The notes under the pieces: model-generated
What the model was told of the DNA's origin: nothing
What the model saw: the letters and a program-made list of their open reading frames with translations, nothing else
Databases searched by the model: none
Part shown: positions 52,001 to 59,868 of the stretch, one piece after another
Layout: the number at the start of each line of letters is the position of its first letter
How positions within the stretch are numbered: the stretch's first letter is position 1
From: Aeromonas veronii
GTDB taxonomy: Bacteria; Pseudomonadota; Gammaproteobacteria; Enterobacterales; Aeromonadaceae
Direction of reading: 5' to 3'
NCBI RefSeq assembly: GCF_040215105.1
Contig: NZ_CP157875.1
Span: 2,471,501-2,535,500 of the forward strand
Length of the DNA stretch: 64,000 nt
Position numbers and translations under genes: made by a program

Positions 52001-55000
52001 GAGGTTGTCGCTCGCCCCGTGGTCCAGGTTGGTGTGTACCGTGATGTCGTAACCAAGGTGCGCCTCGGTCTGGGCCTCGATGCGACCCGGCACGTTCGGC
52101 AGGGTCACCGTCAGCACCAGGGTGCCGCTTGCGGTCACCGCCTGGAAGCTGTGGCCGTTGCTGCCCGGCACTTCCTGCCAGGTCAGCGTCTCACCGTTGT
52201 GGGTGATGGGGTTGCCGCTGGCATCGACTACCTGGCCAGAGAGGGTCAACCGCACATCCACCACGGGATCGGAATCCGCCTTGATGGTCAGGGTGCCGCT
52301 TGCGTGTTGATCGTCGCCGGTCTGGTTGCTCGCGGCGCCATCGAAGCGACCCTCAGACAGGGTCACCCCGGTGAGGCTCAGGGTCGGTTTGTCCCCTTCC
52401 GCGATGGTGATATTGAGGGTGCCACTGGTGCTGTCGTTGTTGCCAGCCCCCTTGTCGTGGTCCACCACCTTGATCTGGAACGGCAGTTCCTTACTGGCCC
52501 CGTTACTCTGATCCACCCCCTGATACAGGGTCACCTTGTAATCGAAACCGTTGCTGGCGGCGTTGTTCAGGTTGCCGCTGATCTCCACCTGCAGCACCTC
52601 GACCCGCACGCCGTTGATTTCTACATAGCCTTTCAGGATCTGGTTGCCCGGGATCGTCGGATCCCCATCCACCAGCTCATAGATCACCGGCTTGCCAAGG
52701 GCGGTCAGCGCGGGCTGCTGACTGATGTCGGCAAACGACACCTCCTGCACCCGATCAGACCCGGCGTTAATCTCGAAATGACCGGTGCCAGTCAAGGTAT
52801 TGCTGCCATCGAGCGCGCGCTCATCCAGATTGACTCCGGTACCTGCCACGAAGCCAGGCGCGTTGCCATCCTTCACGGTGAGCGGCAAGTCGGTGGAGAC
52901 GCTGTCCCCGTCCTTGTCGCTCAGGGTCACAGTGAGCGGCAGATCCAGTGACTCGCTGCCCTGGTGATCCAGCTCGGCGCTCAAGGTCACCTTGGCACTG
53001 ACGCTCCAGTTGCCATTGTTGTCCACCAGTTCCAGCTCGGCGCGCAGCACTTCGCGGCCATCGGCGCTGGTCCCCACCAGGTTGCCATTGGCATCCAGGC
53101 TGAAGGTGACCGGATTGCCGTGGCTGCTGTACTTGCCATCAAGGCTCTGTTGGATGGCTGCGATATCGAACTTGAGGCTACTCTGATCCAGGGCATCGGA
53201 GCCGTGGCTCACGGTGAAACTCATATGGCTCACCAGCCCCGCATCCCCCTGGTTGATCTCTTTCATCTCGGTGCCGGTCACGGCGCTGATCACCGGGTTG
53301 GCACCGTCGCCGATGGCGACGCTCAGGGTGGAGGAAACGGTGTCACCATCGCTGTCTGTGAGCGTGAAGCCCGCCTTGAGCAGGCTGTCGGCACTACCCT
53401 GATCCAGCGGCTGGTTGAGGGTAAAGGCGTAATTGCCGTTTTGATCCAGGGTCAGGGTGAAGACATTCTGACCGTTGACGCTGCCGCTGATGCTGTTGCC
53501 GCTGATGCTGATCACCACCGGCTGGCCACCACTGGTGAGCCCTTGCAGGCCCGGCTGGTTGGCATCGAAGCTGATATTGACCAGGGGATCGGCGCCTGCG
53601 GTGATATTGAGCTGACCGGAGAGGCTCTGTGCCGCGCCCCAGTCGCTGTCTTCCACCAGATGCAGGGAGACGGCGTCCACGCTCGGCAGAGCGCCATCCG
53701 TGATGGTGATGTTGAGGGTACCGAGGTTGCTGTGGTCACCGTCAAAGTCGGTGCCCTGCACCTGCAGCCCCAGATTGACGCTGTTGCTGTCCACCGGCTG
53801 GTCCAGCACGCCGTCCAGTTGCAGGTGGTATTTGCCGTCCAGATCCAGAGTAACAGTCAAAATCACCTTGCCAGCGCTATCGGACAGGGTGATCACATTG
53901 CCATTGACCTGATAGGTAGTGGGTTTACCGCCACTGGTGAGGCCATTGAGGCCAGGCTGGCTTGCCTCGAAATTAAGGGAGACCAGGCGATCGCTGCCCA
54001 CACTGACTGGCAGTTGGCCGTCCAGGCTCTGGTTGGAGCCCCCTTCCTGCAGGTTGATGCCGGCGTCAGTGCCGAGGCTGGGATCTGTCCCGTCATGGAT
54101 GGTTACCTGCAGATCGGCGCGGGTCTCATCCCCGTCTATCTCCTTGGCCGACACGCTGAGGCCGAGGGAGAGCGTATCGCTACCCTGGTGATCCAGCGGC
54201 CCCACCAGGGAGATGGTGACCTGGCCGTCGATGTCGCTACCCGATTGGGTAGCCGTCAGCTCGGCCTTGATCACCTCCACCCGATTGCCGTTGCCATCGA
54301 GGTAATAACCGGTGAGCAGGCGATCGCCGCTGAACTCGAAACTCAGCACATGGCCGTCACTGCTCATGCCGCTGCCATTGAGGCGAACGAGGGTATTGGC
54401 CTGATCCGCAAAGACGGCACTGCTCGCCACCAGGGGATCGGCCTGATGGCCAATCACGAAGTGGCTCTGCCCCACCACGGGCGCCTGTTCGTTGAAACCA
54501 TCTTCGGTCAGGGAGACAGGGGGCAGCGTGAAGGCCGGTGGCGTGCTGTCCACCAGATTGACGTTGAGATTGGCATGCACCAGATCCCCGTCACTGTCGC
54601 GATATTCCAGTGAGAAAGGCAGATTCAGACTGTCCTGGCCGTGATCCAGGCTCTGGTTCCAGACGATGCGATAACTGCCGTCGTTGGCGAGGGTCAGGGT
54701 GAAGACGGTGGCGCCCCCCGCGCTGGCGATGAGGGTCTGACCATTTATCTGATAACTGAGGGCCGCACCATGGCTGCTGAGGCCAAGCTGCTGAAGGGCA
54801 CTCTGATCGGCTGCGAAACTCACCTGCAGGTTGCCATCCAGCCCCGCCCCCGTATGCAGGGAACCGGTCGCGGTGATGGGGCCCTTGGCCAGGTCTCCCT
54901 CGGAGAGGGTCAACACATCGCTCTGGCCGATGAGAGGAGCCCCGTCTATCACCCGGTTGCCCGCGAGATCGGTCACCTCGGCCCTGACTTCATAGGGGCC

Positions 55001-56290
55001 GGTGATGCCCGTCAGATCCAGGCCGTTCAACTGCCAGCGGCCGTCACTGCCCACCATGGCGCTGCCGCTGTAGAGAGTCTGGCCATTCTGGCCGATGAGG
55101 GTGATGGTGACGCTCTGGCCCGCTTCCACCTCGGTGGTGGTGCCGCTCAGGGTGACGTTGTCATGGCCCAGGATAAGGTTGGTATCGAGATCATCGATAT
55201 CGATGCTGGCCCGGGTATCGACGGTGACGGTCAGGTTGTCGCTGGCACGGTTGCCGGCAATGTCCACCGAGTCGACCCGAAAGTCATAGGCACCATCTGG
55301 CAGGGTATTGGGGATCTGGTATTGCCAGTTGCCATTGCCATCGACGACCAGCACCGCCACCACGTTGCCACCCAGACTCAGGGTTACGGTGGCGCCGGGT
55401 TCCCCCTTGCCTTGCAGGAGCGGCGTGGTGTCATGGGTCAAGTCGTCCACCTGGCTGGCGCCGGTGTCGCTTTCATCGGCCAGATCGAGTGTGATGGTGG
55501 TGATGGTATCGAGCAGGGTATGGCCCAGATCGCTGGCACGATTGCCGGCGGCATCCTGGGTATCGGCCTGTATGGTCAGGGGGCCGTCGGTCAGCTTGCC
55601 GGTCACATCGCCAAAATTGGCCTCCCAGACGAACCCGGGCAGCACCACTGTGGTGGTGGTGAGACGATTGCCATCCTGATCGATCAGGGTCACGGTCACC
55701 GTCTGGCCAACTTCCACATCCTGTACGGTGCCACGGATGATGACCCCGGCCGCCTCGTCCGCGTTGATGATGTTGTCGTCGGTTTGGGGTTCGGTGATGG
55801 TGATATAGGCCTGCTGATCCTGATCCTCCACGTAGGGCTCTTCATTGCCCTGGGGCTGGATCTGGTAATCGGTGTCAAAACCAGCCTCGGCCAGGGTGAA
55901 TTCATTGTTGAGATCCACCACCACGAAGCCACCGGCACTGGAGCCCACGACCCCCCCGGCTGTCCCTGCCGCCGCATTGCCGGCGGCAGTCTCTTCGAAC
56001 ACGGCGGTCGGGTCGGCCCCTTCGCGAATGGCCTGCTGCAGGCTGGCCAGTTCAGGATCGACGGCCTGGGGATCCGGCTGTGCCTTGGCCAACTCGGCCT
56101 GATCGAGGTTCTCTCCGTCGGCGGGATCTCCCAGTTCGAAGCGGCCATTGCCTTCGGTCAACAGGCTTTCGCCGGGCTGGAGCTGCATGCCCACGGTGGC
56201 AGGACGAAGGGTGCCGTCGGCATCCATCACAAAGACCTTGCCCTCCAGATGATTGATGAGGGTCGGTTTTTCAATTCGCAGCTCAGCCAT
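43049..56290 (-). CDS. Giant LapA/RTX-type adhesin, type I secreted, with retention module
   Basis: A 4413-residue surface adhesin in one uninterrupted frame. Residues 1-52 match the LapA-type retention module (HLEGKVFVMDADGTLRPA; LQPGESLLTEGNGRFEL) and are followed by a LapG-type site TAAG at 101-104. About 13 modules of the T1SS-143 type follow between about residues 470 and 2320; modules 3-7 and 8-12 are a near-identical duplication. Further beta-sandwich repeats come next, three of them cadherin/VCBS-like near the end (VNDAPINVLP). A short RTX run (GSNGDDRILGGLGDDVLRGG) lies near 4255-4295 and the VCA0849-type secretion signal closes the protein. A GGAG ribosome site precedes the ATG. No transporter or lapD/lapG genes are in the window. 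Confidence 0.93.
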   Translation of the reverse strand: MAELRIEKPTLINHLEGKVFVMDADGTLRPATVGMQLQPGESLLTEGNGRFELGDPADGENLDQAELAKAQPDPQAVDPELASLQQAIREGADPTAVFEETAAGNAAAGTAGGVVGSSAGGFVVVDLNNEFTLAEAGFDTDYQIQPQGNEEPYVEDQDQQAYITITEPQTDDNIINADEAAGVIIRGTVQDVEVGQTVTVTLIDQDGNRLTTTTVVLPGFVWEANFGDVTGKLTDGPLTIQADTQDAAGNRASDLGHTLLDTITTITLDLADESDTGASQVDDLTHDTTPLLQGKGEPGATVTLSLGGNVVAVLVVDGNGNWQYQIPNTLPDGAYDFRVDSVDIAGNRASDNLTVTVDTRASIDIDDLDTNLILGHDNVTLSGTTTEVEAGQSVTITLIGQNGQTLYSGSAMVGSDGRWQLNGLDLTGITGPYEVRAEVTDLAGNRVIDGAPLIGQSDVLTLSEGDLAKGPITATGSLHTGAGLDGNLQVSFAADQSALQQLGLSSHGAALSYQINGQTLIASAGGATVFTLTLANDGSYRIVWNQSLDHGQDSLNLPFSLEYRDSDGDLVHANLNVNLVDSTPPAFTLPPVSLTEDGFNEQAPVVGQSHFVIGHQADPLVASSAVFADQANTLVRLNGSGMSSDGHVLSFEFSGDRLLTGYYLDGNGNRVEVIKAELTATQSGSDIDGQVTISLVGPLDHQGSDTLSLGLSVSAKEIDGDETRADLQVTIHDGTDPSLGTDAGINLQEGGSNQSLDGQLPVSVGSDRLVSLNFEASQPGLNGLTSGGKPTTYQVNGNVITLSDSAGKVILTVTLDLDGKYHLQLDGVLDQPVDSNSVNLGLQVQGTDFDGDHSNLGTLNITITDGALPSVDAVSLHLVEDSDWGAAQSLSGQLNITAGADPLVNISFDANQPGLQGLTSGGQPVVISISGNSISGSVNGQNVFTLTLDQNGNYAFTLNQPLDQGSADSLLKAGFTLTDSDGDTVSSTLSVAIGDGANPVISAVTGTEMKEINQGDAGLVSHMSFTVSHGSDALDQSSLKFDIAAIQQSLDGKYSSHGNPVTFSLDANGNLVGTSADGREVLRAELELVDNNGNWSVSAKVTLSAELDHQGSESLDLPLTVTLSDKDGDSVSTDLPLTVKDGNAPGFVAGTGVNLDERALDGSNTLTGTGHFEINAGSDRVQEVSFADISQQPALTALGKPVIYELVDGDPTIPGNQILKGYVEINGVRVEVLQVEISGNLNNAASNGFDYKVTLYQGVDQSNGASKELPFQIKVVDHDKGAGNNDSTSGTLNITIAEGDKPTLSLTGVTLSEGRFDGAASNQTGDDQHASGTLTIKADSDPVVDVRLTLSGQVVDASGNPITHNGETLTWQEVPGSNGHSFQAVTASGTLVLTVTLPNVPGRIEAQTEAHLGYDITVHTNLDHGASDNLNLTLPVQVTDSDGSVINGSTNVVITDSDNPDLGIDSGISLQEGASGQTQDGQLPVNVGSDRLVSLNFEASQPGLDGLTSGGKPTTYQVNGNVITLSDSAGKVILTVTLDLDGKYHLQLDGVLDQPVDSNSVNLGLQVQGTDFDGDHSNLGTLNITITDGALPSVDTVSLSLTEDSDWGAAQSLSGQLNITAGADPLVNISFDANQPGLQGLTSGGQPVVLSISGNSISGSVNGQNVFTLTLDQNGNYVFTLNQPLDQGSADSLLKAGFTLTDSDGDKVSSTLSVAIGDGANPVISAVTGTSMTEINQGDAGLVSHMSFTVSHGSDALDQSSLKFDIAAIQQSLDGKYSSHGSPVTFSLDANGDLVGTSADGREVLRAELELVDNNGNWSVSAKVTLSAELDHQGSESLDLPLTVTLSDKDGDSVSTDLPLTVKDGNAPGFVAGTGVNLDERALDGSNTLTGTGHFEINAGSDRVQEVSFADISQQPALTALGKPVIYELVDGDPTIPGNQILKGYVEINGVRVEVLQVEISGNLNNAASNGFDYKVTLYQGVDQSNGASKELPFQINVVDHDKGAGNNDSTSGTLNISIAEGDKPTLSLTGVTLSEGRFDGAASNQTGDDQHASGTLTIKADSDPVVDVRLTLSGQVVNASGNPITHNGETLTWQEVPGSNGHSFQAVTASGTLVLTVTLPNVPGRIEAQTEAHLGYDITVHTNLDHGASDNLNLTLPVQVTDSDGSVVTGSTTAVITDAADPVIESIGSVTVKESDLNGGSGQHGGTSPAGTGEIAQGQVVIHAGSDRVAALQLDVARFNALNQLTSGGKPVTISADAQPGVYLGKDSAGKLIFKLTLDVSGRYTFELTGNLDHSAQGKDLLDIQLPLQALDHDGDLSAEVIGHVSVQDDVPVAVDASKTLNEGARVSGDLLTTAHEGADDAVVRSVTINGTEHPIAASGNTSIAVTDGSGQVIGTLVINAEGNYTFTAKSGVDHSNNTLVQQIEFHLVDGDGDTDDGTLTLTIKDEAGKLTVNAVTGHEDAGAGDPTHGIPINMQLDIGDYDRGEHVEQFLIQAPANAHGTFYYNGVALTTTADGKWFIVPPAAMVTTDNEHYQTQGLTFVPDHDYSSYNDGGNPLRFPVQVQVGVTEGANPPVLSGNLDITVQGIADKPVWESTNTHQHYNTDEDSNGIALNIKAAVTDTDGSETLSYQIRWESGQGTLTLNGKTLTPDGNGIYTVSGDDINKITVVPGKDYSGDIKLSITPVSTEKTPVVSGQEKALGDSIELVINVNPQADDAKLTVREIQGKEDTLLDLGSKIVLGHLGDTADGSEQMFVRISGLPAGATLWLGTEQVNATNGYYEVPYDRINELQLQPPKNSNVDFDLTIKGVVKDTATLTDANGQTHTVVNEKETGSQSLHVDMVGVVDEPHFNLDSTGWTPEGNGYTITIAEDGRAPLDFRLESGEKVDTPLDNSETLNLVLEGLPEGAKVFDVHGNELTLTFAGLDANGKPVYQVNVSDLGNLQIQPPPNSTEDIHLIGHVVVTENDGDHKSFDVPLTIKVEPEIDAGNYDKTSQGFEDEPVVLDWMPDLSDSAEQVTHLSLSGIEPGYEIWIRVGGVETQLSVNGGVVDLSDADLQSLLSGGQLLVRAPEDSDKDTNIQSHVTVTQVDVDSNATATKVIDGNLHVDIQAVVEPNGVLSQTGGDLVGHGGSDIDLSGRFEFTHDIDLSSLEEIDYLVINLPVLNGGMGDQLVVLGGINNGNGSWIVPAGNLNNFQLHAPDGFVGKVEPIRIDAMVVDRSEDGDPSEHVKVSLETSADFGNTPVTDKTPAATVDIDDHAVLTGKEDIQVDFGAQLKGAIHIGAADQGSDEVTIILKGLPDGVTISGAEYNISTGEYVIKVPPSLAGLEGLTLGLPNDFAGSLNISVTVVNTDTSSGDIKTDSSTVRVDVKPVVDINGGTDGMPSLQLDVKDMNGDGQPDNLEDTEIHLDLSVKLADISPSVAQGGLETVERVTVTVDAKYGHFLDASGNPVQSLVVDANGLKDLVFIPKQHYSGQVPLDVTVDILDTATTGTDTGSWSGQVGFEVKPVNDPAKITVHDVQGDEDGSVNLGGFGAELIDNDGSEQIVGIQISGVPDGFTLSAPAVNNGNGVWQIPVGTDFSKLTLIPPADFSGSVDLTLTAYTLDNGLSVPLGTSGNFTVTVNPVGDVIIADIETKASGTEGDVITLNLGLETRDTQATGGSAGNVHENKPEQVRVTIEGVPDGAEIRLPNGVSGTVVDLGNGRWEVTTDGTKLDAIELVTNDANGALDLKVTAQSLDNGALGPEVNGTIHVDISPVNDAPINVLPTDPQVAQEDQPFVIKGLQVKDVDAGSGDMSVTLSVEHGTLNIPAGSGVTVVGNGTGSLVLSGSLDAINKLLNGGLTYQGNPDYHDSDNLTMVTNDNGNTGSGGALSDTDVLPIEVQPVNDAPINVLPSDPQVAQEEQPFVIHGLQVSDVDADGGSLTVTLSVLHGTLELAAGSGVTVVGSGTGSLVLTGSQDAINALLNGGVTYQGEQDFNGQDALTMVTNDNGNTGSGGAQSDTDVLPIEVEAVNDAPVNQVPDAMQVKEDGALPLSGISVKDVDAGSAPMSMTLRVEHGVLTLLGAAGAVSVQGAGTSAITLVGSLADLNALINGQLHYEPAKDFWGQDNLTITTSDQGNTGSGGALTDTSHVGITVTAEADDPQLSLGAHDIHALQGGWIPLNLSASVVNPAPGELSVRIQNLGGAQVVDEHGQSVGHADGSDWLLPMDQSVPLYLSGLTAGDHALTLSAESSAGGTTLSSPLETLNIHSQSGNTLTGTDSADWLFGSNGDDRILGGLGDDVLRGGQGNDILTGGGGSDHFVWGNGDAGTAGQPAIDTITDFQPGQGDKIDLADLLKGVTDSSVDGLLNHLSASVTTGSGGLSDVNLSVSPAGDGQVTQQITLKDVDLSGWNLSGSSSHDILQSMLDQHSLIIQHP
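43390..43530 (-). other. RTX nonapeptide block of the adhesin
   Basis: Encodes roughly four calcium-binding GGxGxD nonapeptides (GDDRILGGLGDDVLRGGQGND and GGGGSDHF). Known RTX function is calcium-driven folding after export. The block is short for a protein of this size, as is usual for the VCA0849-type C-terminus. Confidence 0.85.
46190..46970 (-). other. Lower-GC patch inside the adhesin gene
   Basis: Residues about 3107-3367. By eye the base composition drops to near 50% GC with many A/T third positions, against about 60-65% in the flanking modules. The frame is intact and the protein remains of the same repeat type (LTGKEDIQVDFGAQ; LPDGVTISGAEYN). The exact borders were not calculated. 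Confidence 0.55.
49791..51855 (-). repeat. Intragenic repeat copy B (modules 8-12 of the adhesin)
   Basis: Direct repeat of 51960-54024 at an offset of exactly 2169 bp (723 codons, five T1SS-143 modules). DNA identity is very high with scattered synonymous changes. Copy B starts at DGQLPVNVGSDRLVS and ends at VQVTDSDGSV. Confidence 0.92.
51960..54024 (-). repeat. Intragenic repeat copy A (modules 3-7 of the adhesin)
   Basis: Partner of copy B, 2169 bp away and in the same orientation. Differences cluster at module starts: INLQEGGSN versus ISLQEGASG, LHLVEDSDW versus LSLTEDSDW, GTEMKEINQG versus GTSMTEINQG. The pattern is what a recent duplication followed by local change would give. Confidence 0.92.
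55979..55990 (-). other. LapG-type proteolytic site of the adhesin
   Basis: Codes for TAAG at residues 101-104 in FEETAAGNAAAGT. LapG proteases of the LapA system cut after a di-alanine of the form (T/A/P)AA(G/V). A second candidate, AAAG, is at 106-109. The position about 100 residues in fits LapA-type retention modules. Confidence 0.6.
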
Positions 56291-57012
56291 AACTTCATCT
56301 CCAACTCATGAGCACGGACTCTAAAGAATACAAATCCGTGGTGAATAGACGCCTATTTTACCCCTGTCCAGTCTGGAGAACCCTTCGGCATTTTCGAAAA
56401 TATAGAAAGGAAATAGCGTTATTAGTCCTATTAAATGCAATGAAATCGTTACCACTCCGTTTAATCTACAAAAAAAGGACTCGAAGGGTAACGATTATAG
56501 CGTAGCGTAACCCTATTGACTCTATTGTTGCGACAAATAGCGTCCGAGAGACAGCCCATTAAATAATCGACACTTTATTTAAGCATCTAAAGTACGTCCG
56601 TTTTTTTCAAAATCAGCAATTGCATATCAATGCATTTCTCATTCAGTTAAAACAGGCTTATCTTGGCCTATCATCCCCTCGGTTGAGGAACGTTCTTCCT
56701 GAAAACTTTCCTTCAGTCACTGCCGACAGGCCCTGCCACCCATCGTCCGTAACCCATCGATAAAGATAGGAATCCAATCTGGATCCCATTTCTGTGCTTT
56801 CTCTTCCCTGTCAATTGATCTAGCGCAAGAGGGCACGTGATAAATCATCATCCATTTTACCCATTTGGTATTATTTCCGGGCTGAAAATGCATAAAAACC
56901 ATTGTTTATACATCAATAACAATTAAACGGCCTGCCATGCCCATTTGGGTAGTGATGTCCACGCAACAAGATGGATCGGTCAGGCCCGGCAAGGACGTTT
57001 TATCTGGGAGTG
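56291..57012. other. 722-bp divergent spacer adhesin-nrfA
   Basis: An AT-rich spacer between the adhesin gene (minus) and nrfA (plus). On the minus strand a TATAAT hexamer lies at 56500-56495, with only a poor -35 element 17 bp before it. On the nrf side are an FNR-like site (56815-56828) and a NarL/NarP-type heptamer TACCCAT (56858-56864). No credible ORF is seen. Confidence 0.5.
56815..56828. promoter_or_regulatory. FNR-like site upstream of nrfA
   Basis: TTGATCTAGCGCAA fits TTGAT-N4-ATCAA at 8 of 10 positions. It lies about 190 bp upstream of nrfA. In E. coli nrf is activated by FNR and by NarP/NarL, so the placing is sensible. Confidence 0.5.
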
Positions 57013-58455
57013 ATGACCGTGGGTTCAAATAACAACATGTTGAGGCAGGGCCTGGCGGCCTTGCTACTGACCGCTCTGCTCGGCGCCAGCGGCTCGGCAC
57101 TGGCCGAAGAGACCGCCGCCAAGGGCAAGATAGAGGCGCGCAACGAGCTGTTCGCCAAGGATCATGGGGATCAGTTCAGCAGCTGGCAGGCCACCAGTGA
57201 GAGCAAGGAACGTACCGACGCCCTGGCCGAAGACCCCAACATGGTGGTGCTCTGGGCCGGTTACCCCTTCTCCAAGGATTACAACAAACCCCGTGGTCAC
57301 GCCTATGCCCTGACCGACGTGCGGGAAACCCTGCGCACCGGCGCCCCCAAGAGCGCCGAAGACGGCCCCCTGCCCATGGCGTGCTGGAGCTGCAAGGGCC
57401 CGGATGTAGCCCGGGTTATCGATGAGAAGGGCGAAGATGGCTACTTCAAGGGGATGTGGGCCAAGGGCGGGCCGGAGATCGTCAACACCATTGGCTGCGC
57501 CGATTGCCATGACACCGCCTCCAAAGAGTTCAAGGAGGGCAAACCCGCCCTGCACCTCTCCCGTCCCTATGCGGACCGCGCCATGACCGCCATCGGCAAG
57601 CCGTTCAAGGAACAGGGTCGCTTCGATCAGCAGTCCCAGGTGTGCGGTCAATGTCACGTGGAGTACTACTTCAGCGGGCCCACCAAGGCGGTGAAATTCC
57701 CCTGGGACAAGGGCACCTCGGTCGAGCAGATGGAGGAGTATTATGACGAAATAGGCTTCGCCGACTGGACCCATGCCCTCTCCAAGACCCCCATGCTCAA
57801 GGCCCAGCACCCGGAATACGAGACCTGGCGCGCCGGTATTCACGGCCAGAACAATGTCGCCTGCGTCGACTGCCACATGCCCAAGGTGCAAAACGAACAG
57901 GGCAAGGTCTACACGGATCACAAGGTCGGCAACCCGTTCGATCGCTTCGAGCAGACCTGCCGCAACTGCCACACCCAGAGCAAGGAGATGCTGCAGGACA
58001 TCGTTCACCAGCGTAAGGAAGCCGTGGTCGAGACCAAGCTGAAGGTCGAGAAGCAGCTGGTACACGCCCACTTCGAAGCCAAGGCGGCCTGGGATGCCGG
58101 CGCCACCGAAGCCGAAATGAAAGACATCCTGCAAGACATCCGTCACGCCCAGTGGCGCTGGGACTTCGCCATTGCCTCTCACGGGGTGCAGGCACACGCG
58201 CCGGAAGTGGCTCTGAAGATGCTCGGCAGCGCCCTGGACAAGGCCGCCGATGCACGCACCAAGCTCGCTCGCCTCCTGGCCGCCAAGGGGATCAGCCACG
58301 AAATCGCCATTCCTGACGTCTCCACCAAGGAGAAGGCCCAGGCCGCCCTTGGCATGGACATGAAACAGATGAATGCAGACAAGGCCCAGTTCCTCAAGAC
58401 CACTGTACCCGCCTGGGATGCCGAGGCCAAAGCGGCCGGACGGCTCGCACAATGA
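57013..58455 (+). CDS. nrfA: Cytochrome c552, ammonia-forming nitrite reductase NrfA
   Basis: Periplasmic pentaheme enzyme that reduces nitrite to ammonium with six electrons. The product is 480 residues from the chosen start (E. coli 478). The signal peptide ends near ALAEE. Heme sites in order: CWSCK (C124, C127, K128, the catalytic heme with lysine ligand that needs NrfEFG), CADCH, CGQCH, CVDCH and CRNCH. Conserved stretches such as [18 protein letters not shown] and [14 protein letters not shown] confirm the family. I chose the ATG at 57013 (MTVGSNNN); an in-frame ATG at 56971 would add 14 residues. Confidence 0.97.
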   Translation: MTVGSNNNMLRQGLAALLLTALLGASGSALAEETAAKGKIEARNELFAKDHGDQFSSWQATSESKERTDALAEDPNMVVLWAGYPFSKDYNKPRGHAYALTDVRETLRTGAPKSAEDGPLPMACWSCKGPDVARVIDEKGEDGYFKGMWAKGGPEIVNTIGCADCHDTASKEFKEGKPALHLSRPYADRAMTAIGKPFKEQGRFDQQSQVCGQCHVEYYFSGPTKAVKFPWDKGTSVEQMEEYYDEIGFADWTHALSKTPMLKAQHPEYETWRAGIHGQNNVACVDCHMPKVQNEQGKVYTDHKVGNPFDRFEQTCRNCHTQSKEMLQDIVHQRKEAVVETKLKVEKQLVHAHFEAKAAWDAGATEAEMKDILQDIRHAQWRWDFAIASHGVQAHAPEVALKMLGSALDKAADARTKLARLLAAKGISHEIAIPDVSTKEKAQAALGMDMKQMNADKAQFLKTTVPAWDAEAKAAGRLAQ

Positions 58456-58505
58456 CGCGGACTGCGGGCCCGGACAACGGGCCCGCAGCTGGATGGAGGC
58501 TTCCT

Positions 58506-59093
58506 ATGGGTGATTTAACGATGGATTTCTTACGACTGATGCTGATGGCAGCCATGCTGCTCACCAGCCTGCAGGGTCAGGCCGCCGAGGCCGCCGCCCC
58601 TGTGCCCGCCACCCACGAGGTGGAGTTCCTGCGCAGCGCCGACAAGGCCTGTACCGACTGCCACAAGGAGCAGACTGACGGCATGCACGGCAAGCATGCC
58701 AAGGCCACCAACCCCAACAACCTGGCCCCGGTCACCTGTACCAACTGTCACGGCCTCCCCTCTCCCCAGCACCGGGAAGGGGTCAAGGATGTGATGCGCT
58801 TCAAAGACAGCTTCAGCCAGCCGCTTGGCAAGGATGATTACCCCATCGCCGAGCAGAACAGCGTCTGCATGAGCTGTCATGAGCCCAAGCCCCTGCGCGA
58901 AGCGCTCTGGGCCCACGACGTGCACATGACCAAACTCAGCTGCACCAGTTGCCACCAGTTGCACCCGGCCAAGGAGCCCATGGCCGGCATCCCGGCGCAA
59001 TCCCGGGTCAAGCTGTGCGTCGACTGTCACAGCAAGCAGCATGAAGCCAAGGCGGCCAACTCCGGGGCCGGCGTGAGCAAGGAGGCGCCATGA
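58506..59093 (+). CDS. nrfB: Pentaheme cytochrome c NrfB
   Basis: Periplasmic electron donor to NrfA. The product is 195 residues with a signal peptide ending near GQAAEA. Five heme motifs are seen: CTDCH, CTNCH, CMSCH, CTSCH and CVDCH. The ATG at 58506 has GGAGG six bases upstream, which decides it against the open frame upstream that overlaps the nrfA stop. The gene overlaps nrfC by 4 bases (ATGA). Confidence 0.94.
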   Translation: MGDLTMDFLRLMLMAAMLLTSLQGQAAEAAAPVPATHEVEFLRSADKACTDCHKEQTDGMHGKHAKATNPNNLAPVTCTNCHGLPSPQHREGVKDVMRFKDSFSQPLGKDDYPIAEQNSVCMSCHEPKPLREALWAHDVHMTKLSCTSCHQLHPAKEPMAGIPAQSRVKLCVDCHSKQHEAKAANSGAGVSKEAP

Positions 59094-59767
59094 GCTGCTC
59101 TCGCCGTCAATTCATGGCGGGGATGAGCGCGGGCACCCTCATCATGATGACGGGTTCCCGCTCCCTTGCCAGCACCCTCGCCCACAGCCAGACCATCGAT
59201 GGCGTGCGCTACGGCATGCTGCACGACGAAACCGCCTGCATCGGCTGCACCGCCTGCATGGATGCCTGCCGGGAGGTGAATCTGGTGCCGGAGGGGGTAT
59301 CCCGCCTCGAGATCCTCCGCACCGGCCCCATCGGTGAATTTCCCGATGCGGACTACCACTTCTTTCGCAAGTCCTGTCAGCACTGCGACAACGCACCCTG
59401 TGTTCACGTCTGCCCGACCGGCGCCTCCCACCTTCGCGTGGAAGACGGCATCGTCGATGTGAACCCGGATCTCTGCGTCGGCTGCATGTATTGCCTGGCC
59501 GCCTGCCCCTACCAGGTCCGCTTCATCAACCCGGTCACCCGGGTGGCGGACAAGTGCGACTTCTGCCGCAAGACCAACCTGGCAGCAGGCAAGGAGCCGG
59601 CCTGCGTGGAATCCTGCCCCACCAAGGCACTGGTGTTCGGCAATCTGGACGATCCGGACAGCCCCATCGCCAAACGGCTGGTGAAGGAGACTACCTACCG
59701 CTACAAGCAGGCGCTCGGCACCTCGCCCAAGATGTATCGCGTGCCCAAAGGGGAGATAACGTCATGA
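59090..59767 (+). CDS. nrfC: 4Fe-4S ferredoxin-type protein NrfC
   Basis: Periplasmic-side iron-sulfur subunit that links the membrane quinol oxidase NrfD to NrfB. The product is 225 residues. A twin-arginine signal SRRQFM lies at 4-9, so it is folded before export. Four 4Fe-4S motifs follow: [37 protein letters not shown] and CDFCRKTN with CVESCP. The ATG overlaps the nrfB stop. Confidence 0.95.
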   Translation: MSCSRRQFMAGMSAGTLIMMTGSRSLASTLAHSQTIDGVRYGMLHDETACIGCTACMDACREVNLVPEGVSRLEILRTGPIGEFPDADYHFFRKSCQHCDNAPCVHVCPTGASHLRVEDGIVDVNPDLCVGCMYCLAACPYQVRFINPVTRVADKCDFCRKTNLAAGKEPACVESCPTKALVFGNLDDPDSPIAKRLVKETTYRYKQALGTSPKMYRVPKGEITS

Positions 59768-59868
59768 CCATGCAAACGGCATTTCACATCCCCTCCCTGA
59801 ACTGGGGACGTGGCCCATCACCATCGGTGCCGGCAATGACAGCGGGAGGGGATCACCATGTGGCATGA
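59764..59868 (+). pseudogene. Decayed extra copy of the nrfD 5' end
   Basis: An ATG overlapping the nrfC stop (ATGA) opens a 34-codon frame [17 protein letters not shown] ending in TGA inside nrfD. Its start resembles the NrfD N-terminus (E. coli MTQTSAFHFESLVWDWPI) and the intact gene 94 bp further (DAFHFPSLVWDWPIA). After LNW, shifting one frame gives TWPITIGAGND, again like DWPIAIYL, so the copy looks frameshifted. It occupies the place where nrfD normally starts. Confidence 0.6.

Noticed and set aside
43049..56290. Possible CRISPR array or mobile element because of repeated sequence
   Set aside because: The repeats are long, in frame and encode protein modules; no short direct repeats with unique spacers are present.
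44507..56311. Series of long plus-strand frames (up to 815 codons) opposite the adhesin
   Set aside because: They follow the repeat structure of the adhesin on the other strand and have no recognisable products. Their repetition reflects the module repeats.
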